In this document: in pieces, positions 1-6,346 of the stretch
Numbering within the stretch: the stretch's first letter is position 1
How the letters are laid out: each line of letters starts with the position of its first letter
NCBI GenBank assembly: GCA_017860075.1
Contig: JAFNAH010000059.1
Span: 1-7,443 of the forward strand
DNA from: Acidobacteriota bacterium
GTDB lineage: Bacteria > Acidobacteriota > UBA6911
DNA length: 7,443 nucleotides
Direction of reading: 5' to 3'
Notes under the pieces: model-generated
Database searches by the model: none
What the model was told of the DNA's origin: nothing
Seen by the model: the letters and a program-made list of their open reading frames with translations, nothing else
Position numbers and translations under genes: made by a program

Positions 1-704
1 AAGCGGACGAACCAGCGGTAGCGCCACCCGGGAATGACGATCACCTTGTCCTGCTCCAGGCTGCGGAGTGACGTTTCCACCACCTCTTCGGCAGACATCC
101 ACAGGCTGCGCGGAATCACCGAGCGGTCTATCCCGAGCACGTCATGAAACTCCGACACTGTGAATCCCGGGCAGAGGGCCTGGATCCGGATGGGCGATCC
201 GGCACTCTTGAGCTCAACGTACAGTGCCTCGGTGAAGCTGTTGATCCAGGCCTTCGTCGCGCCATAGCTCACACTGAACGGGTTGTGAAGGAAGCCGGCC
301 ACCGAGGAGACGTTGATGATGCTTCCCCGCGCACGGGCAAGCATCACCCCAAGTGCAGCATGCGTCAACCTGAGCGTGGCAATCACGTGGAGGCGATGCA
401 TGCGATCCTGGACCTCCAGACCAGCCTCCCGGAACCTGCCTTGCGAGCCGAAACCGGCGTTGTTCACCAGGCACTCCAGGTCGGGTTCTGCCGCGATGCG
501 CTCCTCGACGCGCCGGAGGTCGGCGTCGACTGCCAGATCTGCGACCAGGACCTCCGCTCCTGCCAATTCGGACGCCAGACGCTCCAGCCGTTCCCGCCGG
601 CGTGCCACGAGGATCAGGTCAAAGCCCTGTTCGGACAGCCTGCGTGCGAAGACCGCCCCGATACCGCTGGAGGCTCCTGTCACCAGGGCTACCTTCCTTT
701 TCAT
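1..704 (-). CDS. Short-chain dehydrogenase/reductase, classical NADP-type (3' end outside window)
   Basis: A cytosolic NAD(P)H-dependent oxidoreductase of the classical SDR superfamily, closest in look to the DltE-like group (COG0300). Translating the minus strand gives 234 residues without a stop before the left edge; full members are usually about 255-270, so only the C-terminal tail is missing. Visible motifs: the Rossmann glycine motif TGASSGIG at residues 9-16; Arg35-Arg36-Arg37 after the second strand, which favours NADP(H) over NAD(H); NNAG at 81-84; catalytic Ser134 in INVSSVAG; Tyr147 and Lys151 in YGATK; and the PGF loop after the sixth strand. The ATG at 704 puts the glycine motif at the normal distance from the N-terminus; no strong ribosome site precedes it. 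The gene lies 87 bases downstream of the DUF4920 gene on the same strand and may be cotranscribed with it. The family is certain; the substrate cannot be told. Confidence 0.95.
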   Translation of the reverse strand, partial: MKRKVALVTGASSGIGAVFARRLSEQGFDLILVARRRERLERLASELAGAEVLVADLAVDADLRRVEERIAAEPDLECLVNNAGFGSQGRFREAGLEVQDRMHRLHVIATLRLTHAALGVMLARARGSIINVSSVAGFLHNPFSVSYGATKAWINSFTEALYVELKSAGSPIRIQALCPGFTVSEFHDVLGIDRSVIPRSLWMSAEEVVETSLRSLEQDKVIVIPGWRYRWFVR

Positions 705-758
705 ATCGGTCCAATCCGCCCGGGGAGGGCTACGGCGAGTGCCAGCAACGCACCTTAC

Positions 759-800
759 GTCCGGTCCGAGGCAAGCGGTTACGCCCAGGCGTTACCGGAC
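759..800. repeat. Inverted repeat over the 3' end of the DUF4920 gene
   Basis: GTCCGGT at 759-765 is the exact reverse complement of ACCGGAC at 794-800. The 28 bases between hold a smaller ACGC/GCGT stem around 781-792. The repeat covers the DUF4920 stop codon. It could act as a weak terminator or mRNA 3'-end structure between the DUF4920 and dehydrogenase genes, but the loop is long and there is no T-run, so it may be chance. Confidence 0.25.
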
Positions 801-1244
801 CACTGCGCCGCTGCCTCTTATGCGGTAGACGGGCTTGACAGCGGTGATCTTCGAGGTGTCGATTTTCGTGTGGGACTCGATGGCCTGATGCTCCAGGTAC
901 GCGACGTACTGGTCCTTTGTCAGGTCGAGCTTCTCGAGTTTACCCTGGGCGACTACCTTCCTTCCGGTGCCGTCTTTGGGAAATACGATCTCGCCGTCGT
1001 TTACCTTGACCGTAATGGTCTCGGAAGTACTGCCGTCCTTCACATTGATCCAGCAGGCCATGTTCTGGCAGACTGCAGTGATCTCTCCCTCGACCTTCAC
1101 ATCCTTTCCGAGGTACTGGTCGGGATTTGTCAGCAGTTCCTTGATGGTGGTGGTTTGCTTCACGTCGATCGGCTTGCCGAGGTTCATCTCGGCAGCCCAT
1201 GTCGGCAGGGCCAGCAGTAGGGCCAGGTACAGACTTCGCTTCAT
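792..1244 (-). CDS. Exported DUF4920 domain protein
   Basis: A small exported protein of 150 residues with no known reaction. Residues 1-18 form a signal peptide (MKRSLYLALLLALPTWA), with cleavage likely after Ala17 or Ala18. The rest matches the DUF4920 pattern: an N-terminal strand and helix ending in 'YLGKDVKVEGEI', a central CQNMACW motif with Cys59 and Cys64, a beta-rich 'VFPKDGTGRKVVAQGKL' segment, and a C-terminal helix-like part with two His (LEHQAIESH). The family is generally thought to be OB-like. The Cys pair may bind a metal or form a disulfide; that is inference. A GTG at 1253 would add three residues, but GGGAG at 1255-1259 lies 10 bases from the ATG at 1244 and only one base from the GTG, so the ATG is chosen. 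It is the first gene of a probable two-gene unit with the dehydrogenase and is divergent from the RidA gene. Confidence 0.85.
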   Translation of the reverse strand: MKRSLYLALLLALPTWAAEMNLGKPIDVKQTTTIKELLTNPDQYLGKDVKVEGEITAVCQNMACWINVKDGSTSETITVKVNDGEIVFPKDGTGRKVVAQGKLEKLDLTKDQYVAYLEHQAIESHTKIDTSKITAVKPVYRIRGSGAVVR

Positions 1245-1263
1245 AGGATTCACGCTCCCGATG

Positions 1264-1288
1264 GTGGTTGAATCCCTAATTTAACCAC
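1264..1288. promoter_or_regulatory. Operator-like inverted repeat upstream of the DUF4920 gene
   Basis: GTGGTTGAA (1264-1272) and TTTAACCAC (1280-1288) are inverted copies matching at 8 of 9 positions, with a 7-base spacer. The remaining position is G-T, which still pairs as RNA. The repeat starts 20 bases upstream of the DUF4920 ATG, inside the divergent intergenic region, as expected for a regulator site or a 5' leader hairpin. The binding factor is unknown. Confidence 0.4.
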
Positions 1289-1295
1289 AAACCGC

Positions 1296-1316
1296 CGGGG
1301 TGCCAAACCCCGTTTT
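1296..1316 (+). terminator. Terminator-like hairpin in the divergent spacer
   Basis: CGGGG (1296-1300) and CCCCG (1308-1312) form a 5-bp stem with a 7-base loop, followed directly by TTTT and then ACGTTTG. It has the shape of a plus-strand intrinsic terminator, but no plus-strand gene lies upstream in the window. It could stop antisense transcription before the RidA promoter, or be chance in G+C-rich sequence. Confidence 0.3.
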
Positions 1317-1327
1317 ACGTTTGTCCC

Positions 1328-1357
1328 TTGACCCCTTTACCACTCTGACCCTAGAGT
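1328..1357 (+). promoter_or_regulatory. Candidate promoter of the triple-RidA gene
   Basis: TTGACC (1328-1333) resembles a -35 box (5 of 6). TAGAGT (1352-1357), 18 bases on, resembles a -10 box (4 of 6). Transcription would start near 1364, leaving a leader of about 80 bases. Only the -35 is strong, so this is a candidate from sequence alone. Confidence 0.3.
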
Positions 1358-1442
1358 TGGCGGTCGAAGCGCGCTAAGTTAATAGCGACGCAGGCACAGG
1401 AGTTTTGCCTGTCAGGTTCAACAGTGCACCAAAGCGAGGTGA

Positions 1443-2642
1443 ATGATGCGCTCTGCAGCTGCAGTGCTTTCTTGTTTGATCGCCGTGACAACATGCGCCG
1501 CCCAGGCCGGCAAGGAGATCGTTCAGGTTGGTCCGGCAATGAACTATCCTTTCAGCCAGGCCGTGAAGGCAGGCGGCTTCATATACGTGTGCGGAAGTAT
1601 GGCTACCGATGAGTCGGGCCGCCTGGTGCCGGGAGACATCAAGGCACAAACCGCACGCACCCTGGACAATATCTCCGCCATCCTCAAAGCCGCAGGCTCC
1701 AGCATTCGGAATGCGGCGTCGGTGACGGTCTATCTCAAGAATCCCGCCGATTTTGGAGCGATGAACGAAGTCTATCGGACCTATTGGCCCGCCGATCCGC
1801 CGGCGAGGACCACCGTTGCAGCGAATCTCGTGAATCCCGACGGCCTCGTGGAGATTTCGATGGTGGCCGTTCCAAATGGCGCGGAACGCCGCGTGATCCG
1901 CCCGCAGGGATGGGTTGCCGGAAGTCTGCCCTTCAGCTATGGGATCCTTTCAGGCGACACGCTCTTTCTGGCCGGCCTGGTATCCAGGAACGGAAAGGAC
2001 AATTCGGTGGTTGCCGGCGACATTCAGGTGCAGACCCGTGCGGCGCTGGACAACGCGGGAGAGATTCTCAAAGCGGCAGGAATGACACATGCGGATGCCG
2101 TAAGTTCCCGTGTCTTCATCACGGACACGGCCATCTTTCAGGACATGAACGCCGCCTACCGGTCGTATTTCGTTAAGGACCCGCCGGCACGAGCGACGGT
2201 CAAGGCAGGGCTCATGGGGCCTGAATTTCTGGTCGAGATCACGCTCGTTGCCGTGAAAGGGGTCAACAAGGAAGCGATTACCACGCCCAATGCCGACGGG
2301 TCGCCCGGACAGTCGAATCCGAATTTCAGCTCTGCAGTCCGGACCGGGAACCGGCTCTACGTCGCCGGGATGATGGGGAACACTGAGGCCAACAGGAGCG
2401 ACATCCGGGGCCAGACGCGTGAGACGCTTCTGCGCATCGGGCGCACTCTCAAAGCCGCGGGTTTTGACTGGTCGAATGTCGTAGACGCGATTGTGTACCT
2501 GACGGATGTGAAGAACTTCGGCGGGATGAACGAAGCGTATCGTGAAACGTTCACCAGGGAGTTTCCGGCGCGCGCGACGGTAGAGACCGGCCTGGTTGCG
2601 CCCGACGGCCTGGTCGAGATCATGTTCACCGCCGTCAAGTAG
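1443..2642 (+). CDS. Exported protein with three tandem RidA (YjgF/UK114) domains
   Basis: RidA-family proteins are small, normally cytosolic homotrimers; the best-known ones hydrolyse reactive enamine/imine intermediates made by PLP enzymes. This 399-residue protein holds three in a row: about residues 26-143, 150-271 and 290-398. Each has the 'QT...L' helix, an MN..Y motif (Asn108, Asn236, Asn363) and a PAR segment. The conserved substrate-carboxylate Arg and the Glu 15 residues later are present in all three (Arg122/Glu137, Arg250/Glu265, Arg377/Glu392), the same spacing as Arg105/Glu120 of E. coli RidA. The E. coli Cys107 position is Thr in all three. Residues 1-22 form a signal peptide ending AAQA|G, so it probably acts in the periplasm. 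Two ATGs stand together at 1443 and 1446; GAGG at 1436-1439 fits the second better (6-base gap). The gene is monocistronic and convergent with the minus-strand cassette. Domain identity is sure; activity and substrate are not known. Confidence 0.93.
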   Translation: MMRSAAAVLSCLIAVTTCAAQAGKEIVQVGPAMNYPFSQAVKAGGFIYVCGSMATDESGRLVPGDIKAQTARTLDNISAILKAAGSSIRNAASVTVYLKNPADFGAMNEVYRTYWPADPPARTTVAANLVNPDGLVEISMVAVPNGAERRVIRPQGWVAGSLPFSYGILSGDTLFLAGLVSRNGKDNSVVAGDIQVQTRAALDNAGEILKAAGMTHADAVSSRVFITDTAIFQDMNAAYRSYFVKDPPARATVKAGLMGPEFLVEITLVAVKGVNKEAITTPNADGSPGQSNPNFSSAVRTGNRLYVAGMMGNTEANRSDIRGQTRETLLRIGRTLKAAGFDWSNVVDAIVYLTDVKNFGGMNEAYRETFTREFPARATVETGLVAPDGLVEIMFTAVK

Positions 2643-2652
2643 GATCCGAGGT

Positions 2653-2677
2653 GGGCTCGTTGCGCCGCAACGAGCCC
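2653..2677 (+). terminator. Strong hairpin after the triple-RidA gene
   Basis: GGGCTCGTTGC (2653-2663) pairs perfectly with GCAACGAGCCC (2667-2677): an 11-bp stem with a 3-base loop, starting 10 bases after the RidA stop. A pyrimidine tract (CTTCCTC) follows rather than a T-run. It lies between convergent genes (the minus-strand stop is at 2721) and may end transcripts from both sides or protect 3' ends. Confidence 0.6.
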
Positions 2678-2720
2678 CTTCCTCGTCGTCGTCGCGGATG
2701 CACCTCGACGTGCCGGGCGC

Positions 2721-4355
2721 TCACCGGGCAGCGATAGCCGCTCGGAGCGCCTTCTCCATTTCGTCCACGCGAAAATCCTGCTGAGTCAGGCGTGTGCTGT
2801 ACAGAATGCGCCCGTCGCGGCCGATCACAAACGCGCGGCTCGGCCATGCCGCATACGCGGCCTCGACGCTTCCGTCCATGCTGTCCGCCAGTGCAGGAAA
2901 CTTGAGGTGAAGCTCGCGCGTGCACATTGTGGCGTGATCTTCCCTGTCCTGCATGGACAGGGCGGGGGCTGCGGTGATGCCTTCGCGCACGTTTCGTGTG
3001 CTCTGCCAGTCGCCGGAAGCGTGCGCCTCCCGGATATAGACGAGAAGGAACGGCGCCTGACGGCCATACTGTTCGAACATTGAATTGAGCGCGTCAGCGG
3101 AGGCACGAAAGTTCGGGCACGAGTAACTCCCGAACACCAGAACCACAGGCGATTTGTCCCGGTAACTGGTCATCCGCACATTCTGATTCCGGCCGACCTG
3201 CGGCAGGCTGAAGTCCGGCGCGAGTTCGTCGACCCGTGGGCCGCCTTCCTTCGCCGCCATGTCCTTTTCCAGCCGGTCCACCGTGGTGCGCTCACGGGCT
3301 TCCTCCGACGCAAGGTGAAGCCGCGCGTAGACAGACGACAGCTCGCGGTGGGCTTCCAGCGACGACGGGAGGGCTTGTACGACGGCTTCCAGGCGTTCCC
3401 GGGCCTGTGGCAGACGTCCGGTTCCGCTGAGGCACTGGCCGAGGGCCAGTCCCGCGTCGACGGATTCGGGACGGCTGCGAAGCGCCGTCTCGGCAAAGGG
3501 CAGTGCTTCGCCGTAATTCCCGGACGCGATCAAAATTTGGGCAAGCGCGAGGTTGGACGCGTACTCGCTCGGATTCGCCGCGAGTTCCGCCCGGAATGCG
3601 GCGGCCGCGCCTGCAGGATCGCCGGTGTTCAACAGTGCCAGGCCGTAATAGGATTGAAGCTGCGGGAGCGCCGGATTGAGCGCAACGGCCTTCTGCAGCT
3701 CCTTCACCGCTCCCGGGTAGTCACCTGACTCGTAGAGTTGCGTGCCAAGAAGGAATCGCGCTTCCGCGCTTTCACCGCTGCGCAGGATGCGATCGAGCAG
3801 CGCGCCTCCTTCCGCGATCCGCTGTGTGCGGATTAACGCGGTCCCGAGCATGTACGCCGTGGCGAGGTCGGCAGGATCTTCTCGTTCCAGCGGCCGAAGA
3901 AGGTCGATGACGCGGTCATAGTTGCCCAGCCGCAGGTCGCAGTCTGCCAGCAGCAGCGTAACCTGTCTCTCCCGGGGCATTACGGCGTGCAGCGCCGCGA
4001 ACTTGTCGGCGGCTTCGCGGATCCTTCCGCTCTTCTGGTAGGCGAGCGCCAGGTTCATCCCGATGCGCGGCTCGCCTGGAAGCAGCTTCTCCGCTGTTCT
4101 GTATTCCTCGATCGCCTCGTCGTACCTGCCAAGTCTGACCAGCGAAGCGCCCAGGTTCGAGCGCGCGCCGGGCTCGTCGGGGCGAAGTTGGAGGAACGCT
4201 CGGTAGGCTTCCACGGCACCGGCATAGTCCCCTGCCTGCTGCAATTGATACGCTCTTCGCGCAATATCCATCGGGTCTTCGGCAACCTGAGACCCGGTCG
4301 CCGCAGGAACGAGGTCAGCGAAAACGAGAAGCGCGATAATCCGGAAAAGCTTCAT
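2721..4355 (-). CDS. Exported TPR protein with C-terminal deiodinase-like redox domain
   Basis: A 544-residue protein. Residues 1-18 look like a signal peptide (MKLFRIIALLVFADLVPA), so it is probably periplasmic. About residues 30-350 are tandem TPR repeats (for example GRYDEAIEEYRTAEKL), a protein-binding scaffold. A charged linker follows, then from Glu377 (ELAPDFSLPQVG) to the end a thioredoxin-fold domain of the iodothyronine deiodinase type. FGSYSCPNF around Cys413 matches deiodinase FGSxTUPxF, with Cys (codon TGC) in the selenocysteine place. His445 in VYIREAH is 32 residues on, the same spacing as Sec126/His158 of human DIO1; the PSRAFVIGRDGRILYS end also matches. DIO1 His174 has no His here. 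The ATG at 4355 is 4 bases after the upstream propeller gene's stop, so translation is likely coupled; a longer reading frame to 4460 overlaps that gene and hides the signal peptide, so it is rejected. Thiol peroxidase or reductase activity is likelier than hormone deiodination, by inference. Confidence 0.88.
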   Translation of the reverse strand: MKLFRIIALLVFADLVPAATGSQVAEDPMDIARRAYQLQQAGDYAGAVEAYRAFLQLRPDEPGARSNLGASLVRLGRYDEAIEEYRTAEKLLPGEPRIGMNLALAYQKSGRIREAADKFAALHAVMPRERQVTLLLADCDLRLGNYDRVIDLLRPLEREDPADLATAYMLGTALIRTQRIAEGGALLDRILRSGESAEARFLLGTQLYESGDYPGAVKELQKAVALNPALPQLQSYYGLALLNTGDPAGAAAAFRAELAANPSEYASNLALAQILIASGNYGEALPFAETALRSRPESVDAGLALGQCLSGTGRLPQARERLEAVVQALPSSLEAHRELSSVYARLHLASEEARERTTVDRLEKDMAAKEGGPRVDELAPDFSLPQVGRNQNVRMTSYRDKSPVVLVFGSYSCPNFRASADALNSMFEQYGRQAPFLLVYIREAHASGDWQSTRNVREGITAAPALSMQDREDHATMCTRELHLKFPALADSMDGSVEAAYAAWPSRAFVIGRDGRILYSTRLTQQDFRVDEMEKALRAAIAAR

Positions 4356-4359
4356 TTGC

Positions 4360-6066
4360 TTACTTGTTGGCGATTCCTTTCCCTTCGACAATTGTGATGT
4401 ACCGGTTGACTGGGACAGACGTGAAGCGGTCCACGCGCTGGCTCGGCCGCGGCCAGGCAATCTCCAGCCAATCCACCTTTGGTGCCCTGGCCAGACCTAT
4501 GATTTCACGAGGGTCCTGGCTTGACATGAAACTCCCACCGGCGTTCTTCAGACGACGGTGGACCTTGCCCTCCACGCTCCACTTTATGATTGCCCCTGCG
4601 GCTGCCGGATTGGCAGTGGTTCCAACGAGCCTCACTCCGAGCCAGTTGCTGCGGCTTTCCGCATTGTTATAGAGGAGGATGGGTGCCCCCCCGTTGTCGC
4701 CGATCAGAACATCGGGATAGCCGTCATTATTCAGGTCGCCGACGGCGAGGCCGCGGGCGGAGAAGCGCTTCTTGAAGACCTCGCCGCTCTGCGCGCTCAC
4801 GTTGTGCATCTTTCCGCTGCCGTCGTTGTGAAAAAGTATCAGGGGTTCCCGGTAGGTGACTCCGCGACTGCGCGCGTCGATGAGGTCGTCCGGGTGGCCG
4901 TTGGACAGGATCAAATCCATCAACCCGTCGTTGTCGTAGTCGAAGAACTTGAGCCCCCAGCCGCTCAGCATGCGCGTGACAGGCCCGATCCCCATGTTCC
5001 AGGCCTCATCGTTGAACATTTCGTCGCCGATGTTGTGATAGATGGAGAAGATCTCCTGGTCGATGTTGGAGACAAATAGATCTTCGCGCCCGTCTTCGTT
5101 GATGTCCACCGCGTCCACGGCCATGCCCGAGCGCGGGACGCCGTCCATGCTGTAGGCGATGCCGGCCGCCAGGCCTGTCTCCTCGAAGCGCTTGCCTCCA
5201 CGATTCAACCACAGGAAATTCGCCACCATGTCGTTGGCCTGGAAGATATCCATGAAACCGTCGTTGTTGATGTCGGTGGCAACAGCTCCCCACCCTTTAC
5301 CGACCGAGCCGGCAAACCCGGTCTCCGCGCTGACGTCGGTGAACTTTCCTCCGCCCTCGTTGCGATAGAGGTGCGACGAGGTGGGGGGGAAGATGCGGGG
5401 AGCGCAGTAAAATCGCTGCTCGGCCGAGGCTGTTTCCAACGCACCGCCGTACGAATCCGCCTGCCCGCAGGTCCTGAGACTCGAGTAGTCCACGAACTGC
5501 GCGACGTAGAGGTCCAGTTTCCCGTCGTTGTTGTAGTCGAACCATACAGGCGTCGAGGACCATCCGGGCGGATTGACGCCGCTCGCGGAGGTCGCATCCC
5601 TGAAAGTCCCGTCACCGTTGTTGCGGTAAAGGACGCACTTCTCGTAGCCGGTGATGAAGATGTCCTCGTAACCGTCCCCGTCGTAGTCTCCGATGGCCAC
5701 ACCCATTCCAAAAAGGTCGGCTGTGATTCCGGCCTTCTCGGTGACGAAAGTGAAAGTGCCGTCGCCGTTGTTGCGATAAAGGGCGTGCAAGCGAGGCGTC
5801 TTGGGGTGATAGAAGACAGATTCGCCGGCGTTCACCAGGAACAGGTCCATGTTGCCGTCGTTGTCGTAATCGAAAATCGCAACGCCGGGCGGCTCGGTCT
5901 CGGGAAGGTAGCGCTGCGGCGACATTCCGTTGTCGTGGACCCAGGTCACGCCACTCTGCTTCGGGTCGGCCTGGCGGAAGGTCACCGTTACGTCGGGAGC
6001 GCCTTGCACTGCGGCGAAGCCCAGTGAGGCGGCAAGAATAAGAAACGCCGGCTTTATTAACGACAT
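4360..6066 (-). CDS. CRTAC1-family FG-GAP/VCBS propeller protein with ASPIC/UnbV domain
   Basis: A 568-residue exported protein. Residues 1-22 form a signal peptide (MSLIKPAFLILAASLGFAAV, cleavage near Gly22). Seven calcium-type loops of the DxDxDGxxD class follow at residues 66-74, 127-135, 177-185, 265-273, 321-329, 376-384 and 444-452, as expected for a seven-bladed beta-propeller. Residues about 474-565 match the ASPIC/UnbV domain: NWLGVRL, AGAIIKW, GGSFMSSQDPREIIGLA, WLEIAWP. This order and length are typical of bacterial CRTAC1-family proteins, which are probably extracellular or periplasmic calcium-dependent binding proteins; no reaction is known. Cys200 and Cys221 flank an insertion between loops 3 and 4 and could form a disulfide. 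The gene is 4 bases upstream of the TPR-deiodinase gene. No Shine-Dalgarno is visible before the ATG at 6066; the site holds the complement of one. The start is kept because it yields a proper signal peptide. Confidence 0.93.
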   Translation of the reverse strand: MSLIKPAFLILAASLGFAAVQGAPDVTVTFRQADPKQSGVTWVHDNGMSPQRYLPETEPPGVAIFDYDNDGNMDLFLVNAGESVFYHPKTPRLHALYRNNGDGTFTFVTEKAGITADLFGMGVAIGDYDGDGYEDIFITGYEKCVLYRNNGDGTFRDATSASGVNPPGWSSTPVWFDYNNDGKLDLYVAQFVDYSSLRTCGQADSYGGALETASAEQRFYCAPRIFPPTSSHLYRNEGGGKFTDVSAETGFAGSVGKGWGAVATDINNDGFMDIFQANDMVANFLWLNRGGKRFEETGLAAGIAYSMDGVPRSGMAVDAVDINEDGREDLFVSNIDQEIFSIYHNIGDEMFNDEAWNMGIGPVTRMLSGWGLKFFDYDNDGLMDLILSNGHPDDLIDARSRGVTYREPLILFHNDGSGKMHNVSAQSGEVFKKRFSARGLAVGDLNNDGYPDVLIGDNGGAPILLYNNAESRSNWLGVRLVGTTANPAAAGAIIKWSVEGKVHRRLKNAGGSFMSSQDPREIIGLARAPKVDWLEIAWPRPSQRVDRFTSVPVNRYITIVEGKGIANK

Positions 6067-6087
6067 CTCAGGAGGTCCGGTCTAACG

Positions 6088-6093
6088 AGTATA
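6088..6093 (-). promoter_or_regulatory. Possible -10 box for the propeller gene
   Basis: Read on the minus strand the bases are TATACT, 5 of 6 with the -10 consensus, in a short A+T-rich stretch (6084-6105) about 20 bases upstream of the propeller ATG. No -35 match is seen at 16-18 bases. If real, it would give the propeller and deiodinase genes their own promoter inside the spacer. Confidence 0.22.
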
Positions 6094-6110
6094 TCTCAAA
6101 AGTATGCAGC

Positions 6111-6300
6111 GGGCCTTCAGCCCTTGCTTCCTGGTGCGGCATGCAGACCCGGGGCGAAGCCCCGGGCTGGTATAAGAACGCGCTTTCAGCGCTCCACATG
6201 CTGACTTGAATACCGTTTTGAGGGCCGAAGGCCCGCCTCATATCAGCCTGGGGCGAAGCCCCAGGAATTGTACCCATAGAAAAAGGAGGGCTGAAAGCCC
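6111..6300. repeat. Cluster of six GAA-triloop hairpins (REP-like)
   Basis: Six short palindromes share a GAA (or TTC) triloop. 6148-6166: CCCGGGGC-GAA-GCCCCGGG, 8-bp stem. 6222-6234: GGGCC-GAA-GGCCC. 6247-6265: CCTGGGGC-GAA-GCCCCAGG, 8-bp stem. 6288-6300: GGGCT-GAA-AGCCC. In reverse orientation (TTC loop on this strand): 6180-6192, GCGCT/AGCGC, and 6111-6123, whose minus-strand form GGGCT-GAA-GGCCC closes with a G-T wobble. The stems differ in sequence while the loop stays the same, so pairing rather than sequence is conserved. The array fills most of the spacer between the first TPR gene and the propeller gene. It resembles REP/BIME-type intergenic repeats; small reading frames through it are artefacts. 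Confidence 0.8.
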
Positions 6301-6346
6301 GTATCATAGACAAGCTTCGAGACAGCCCCAACAGACCGGACCTACT

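Larger units (their letters stand above)
6073..6343. repeat. 11-bp inverted repeat bounding the intergenic spacer
   Basis: AGGTCCGGTCT at 6073-6083 is the exact reverse complement of AGACCGGACCT at 6333-6343. The left copy sits 6 bases upstream of the propeller gene's ATG; the right copy ends 3 bases before the stop codon of the upstream TPR gene. Together they enclose nearly the whole spacer and its hairpins. The right copy can alternatively form a local 6-bp stem, CCGGAC (6336-6341) with GTCCGG (6350-6355), with the TPR stop codon in the loop. It may be the terminal repeat of a small inserted element or a long-range mRNA pairing. No clean target-site duplication is visible; TCAG occurs on both sides but at unequal distances. 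Confidence 0.5.

Noticed and set aside
759..766. GTCCGGTC shared with the left arm of the 6073-6343 repeat
   Set aside because: An 8-base match in G+C-rich DNA, without the flanking bases, is likely chance.
144..1220. Long plus-strand open frame of 358 codons opposite the dehydrogenase and DUF4920 genes
   Set aside because: It is antisense to two well-supported genes and spans the gap between them. Its translation has no recognisable domain, which is normal for the mirror frame of G+C-rich coding DNA.
2681..2695. Short GTC triplet run after the RidA hairpin
   Set aside because: Only three to four units; too short to call a meaningful microsatellite.
3117..3119. Selenocysteine codon at the deiodinase-like active site
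   Set aside because: The codon is TGC (Cys), not TGA, so no recoding is involved.
4356..4460. A start at 4460 for the TPR-deiodinase protein
   Set aside because: It would overlap the propeller gene by 101 bases and add a 35-residue low-complexity leader before the signal peptide. The ATG at 4355 gives a normal exported N-terminus.
5371..6027. Plus-strand frame rich in Val runs, opposite the propeller gene
   Set aside because: The Val runs arise from reading the Asp/Asn-rich calcium loops backwards; the minus-strand frame is the clear gene.
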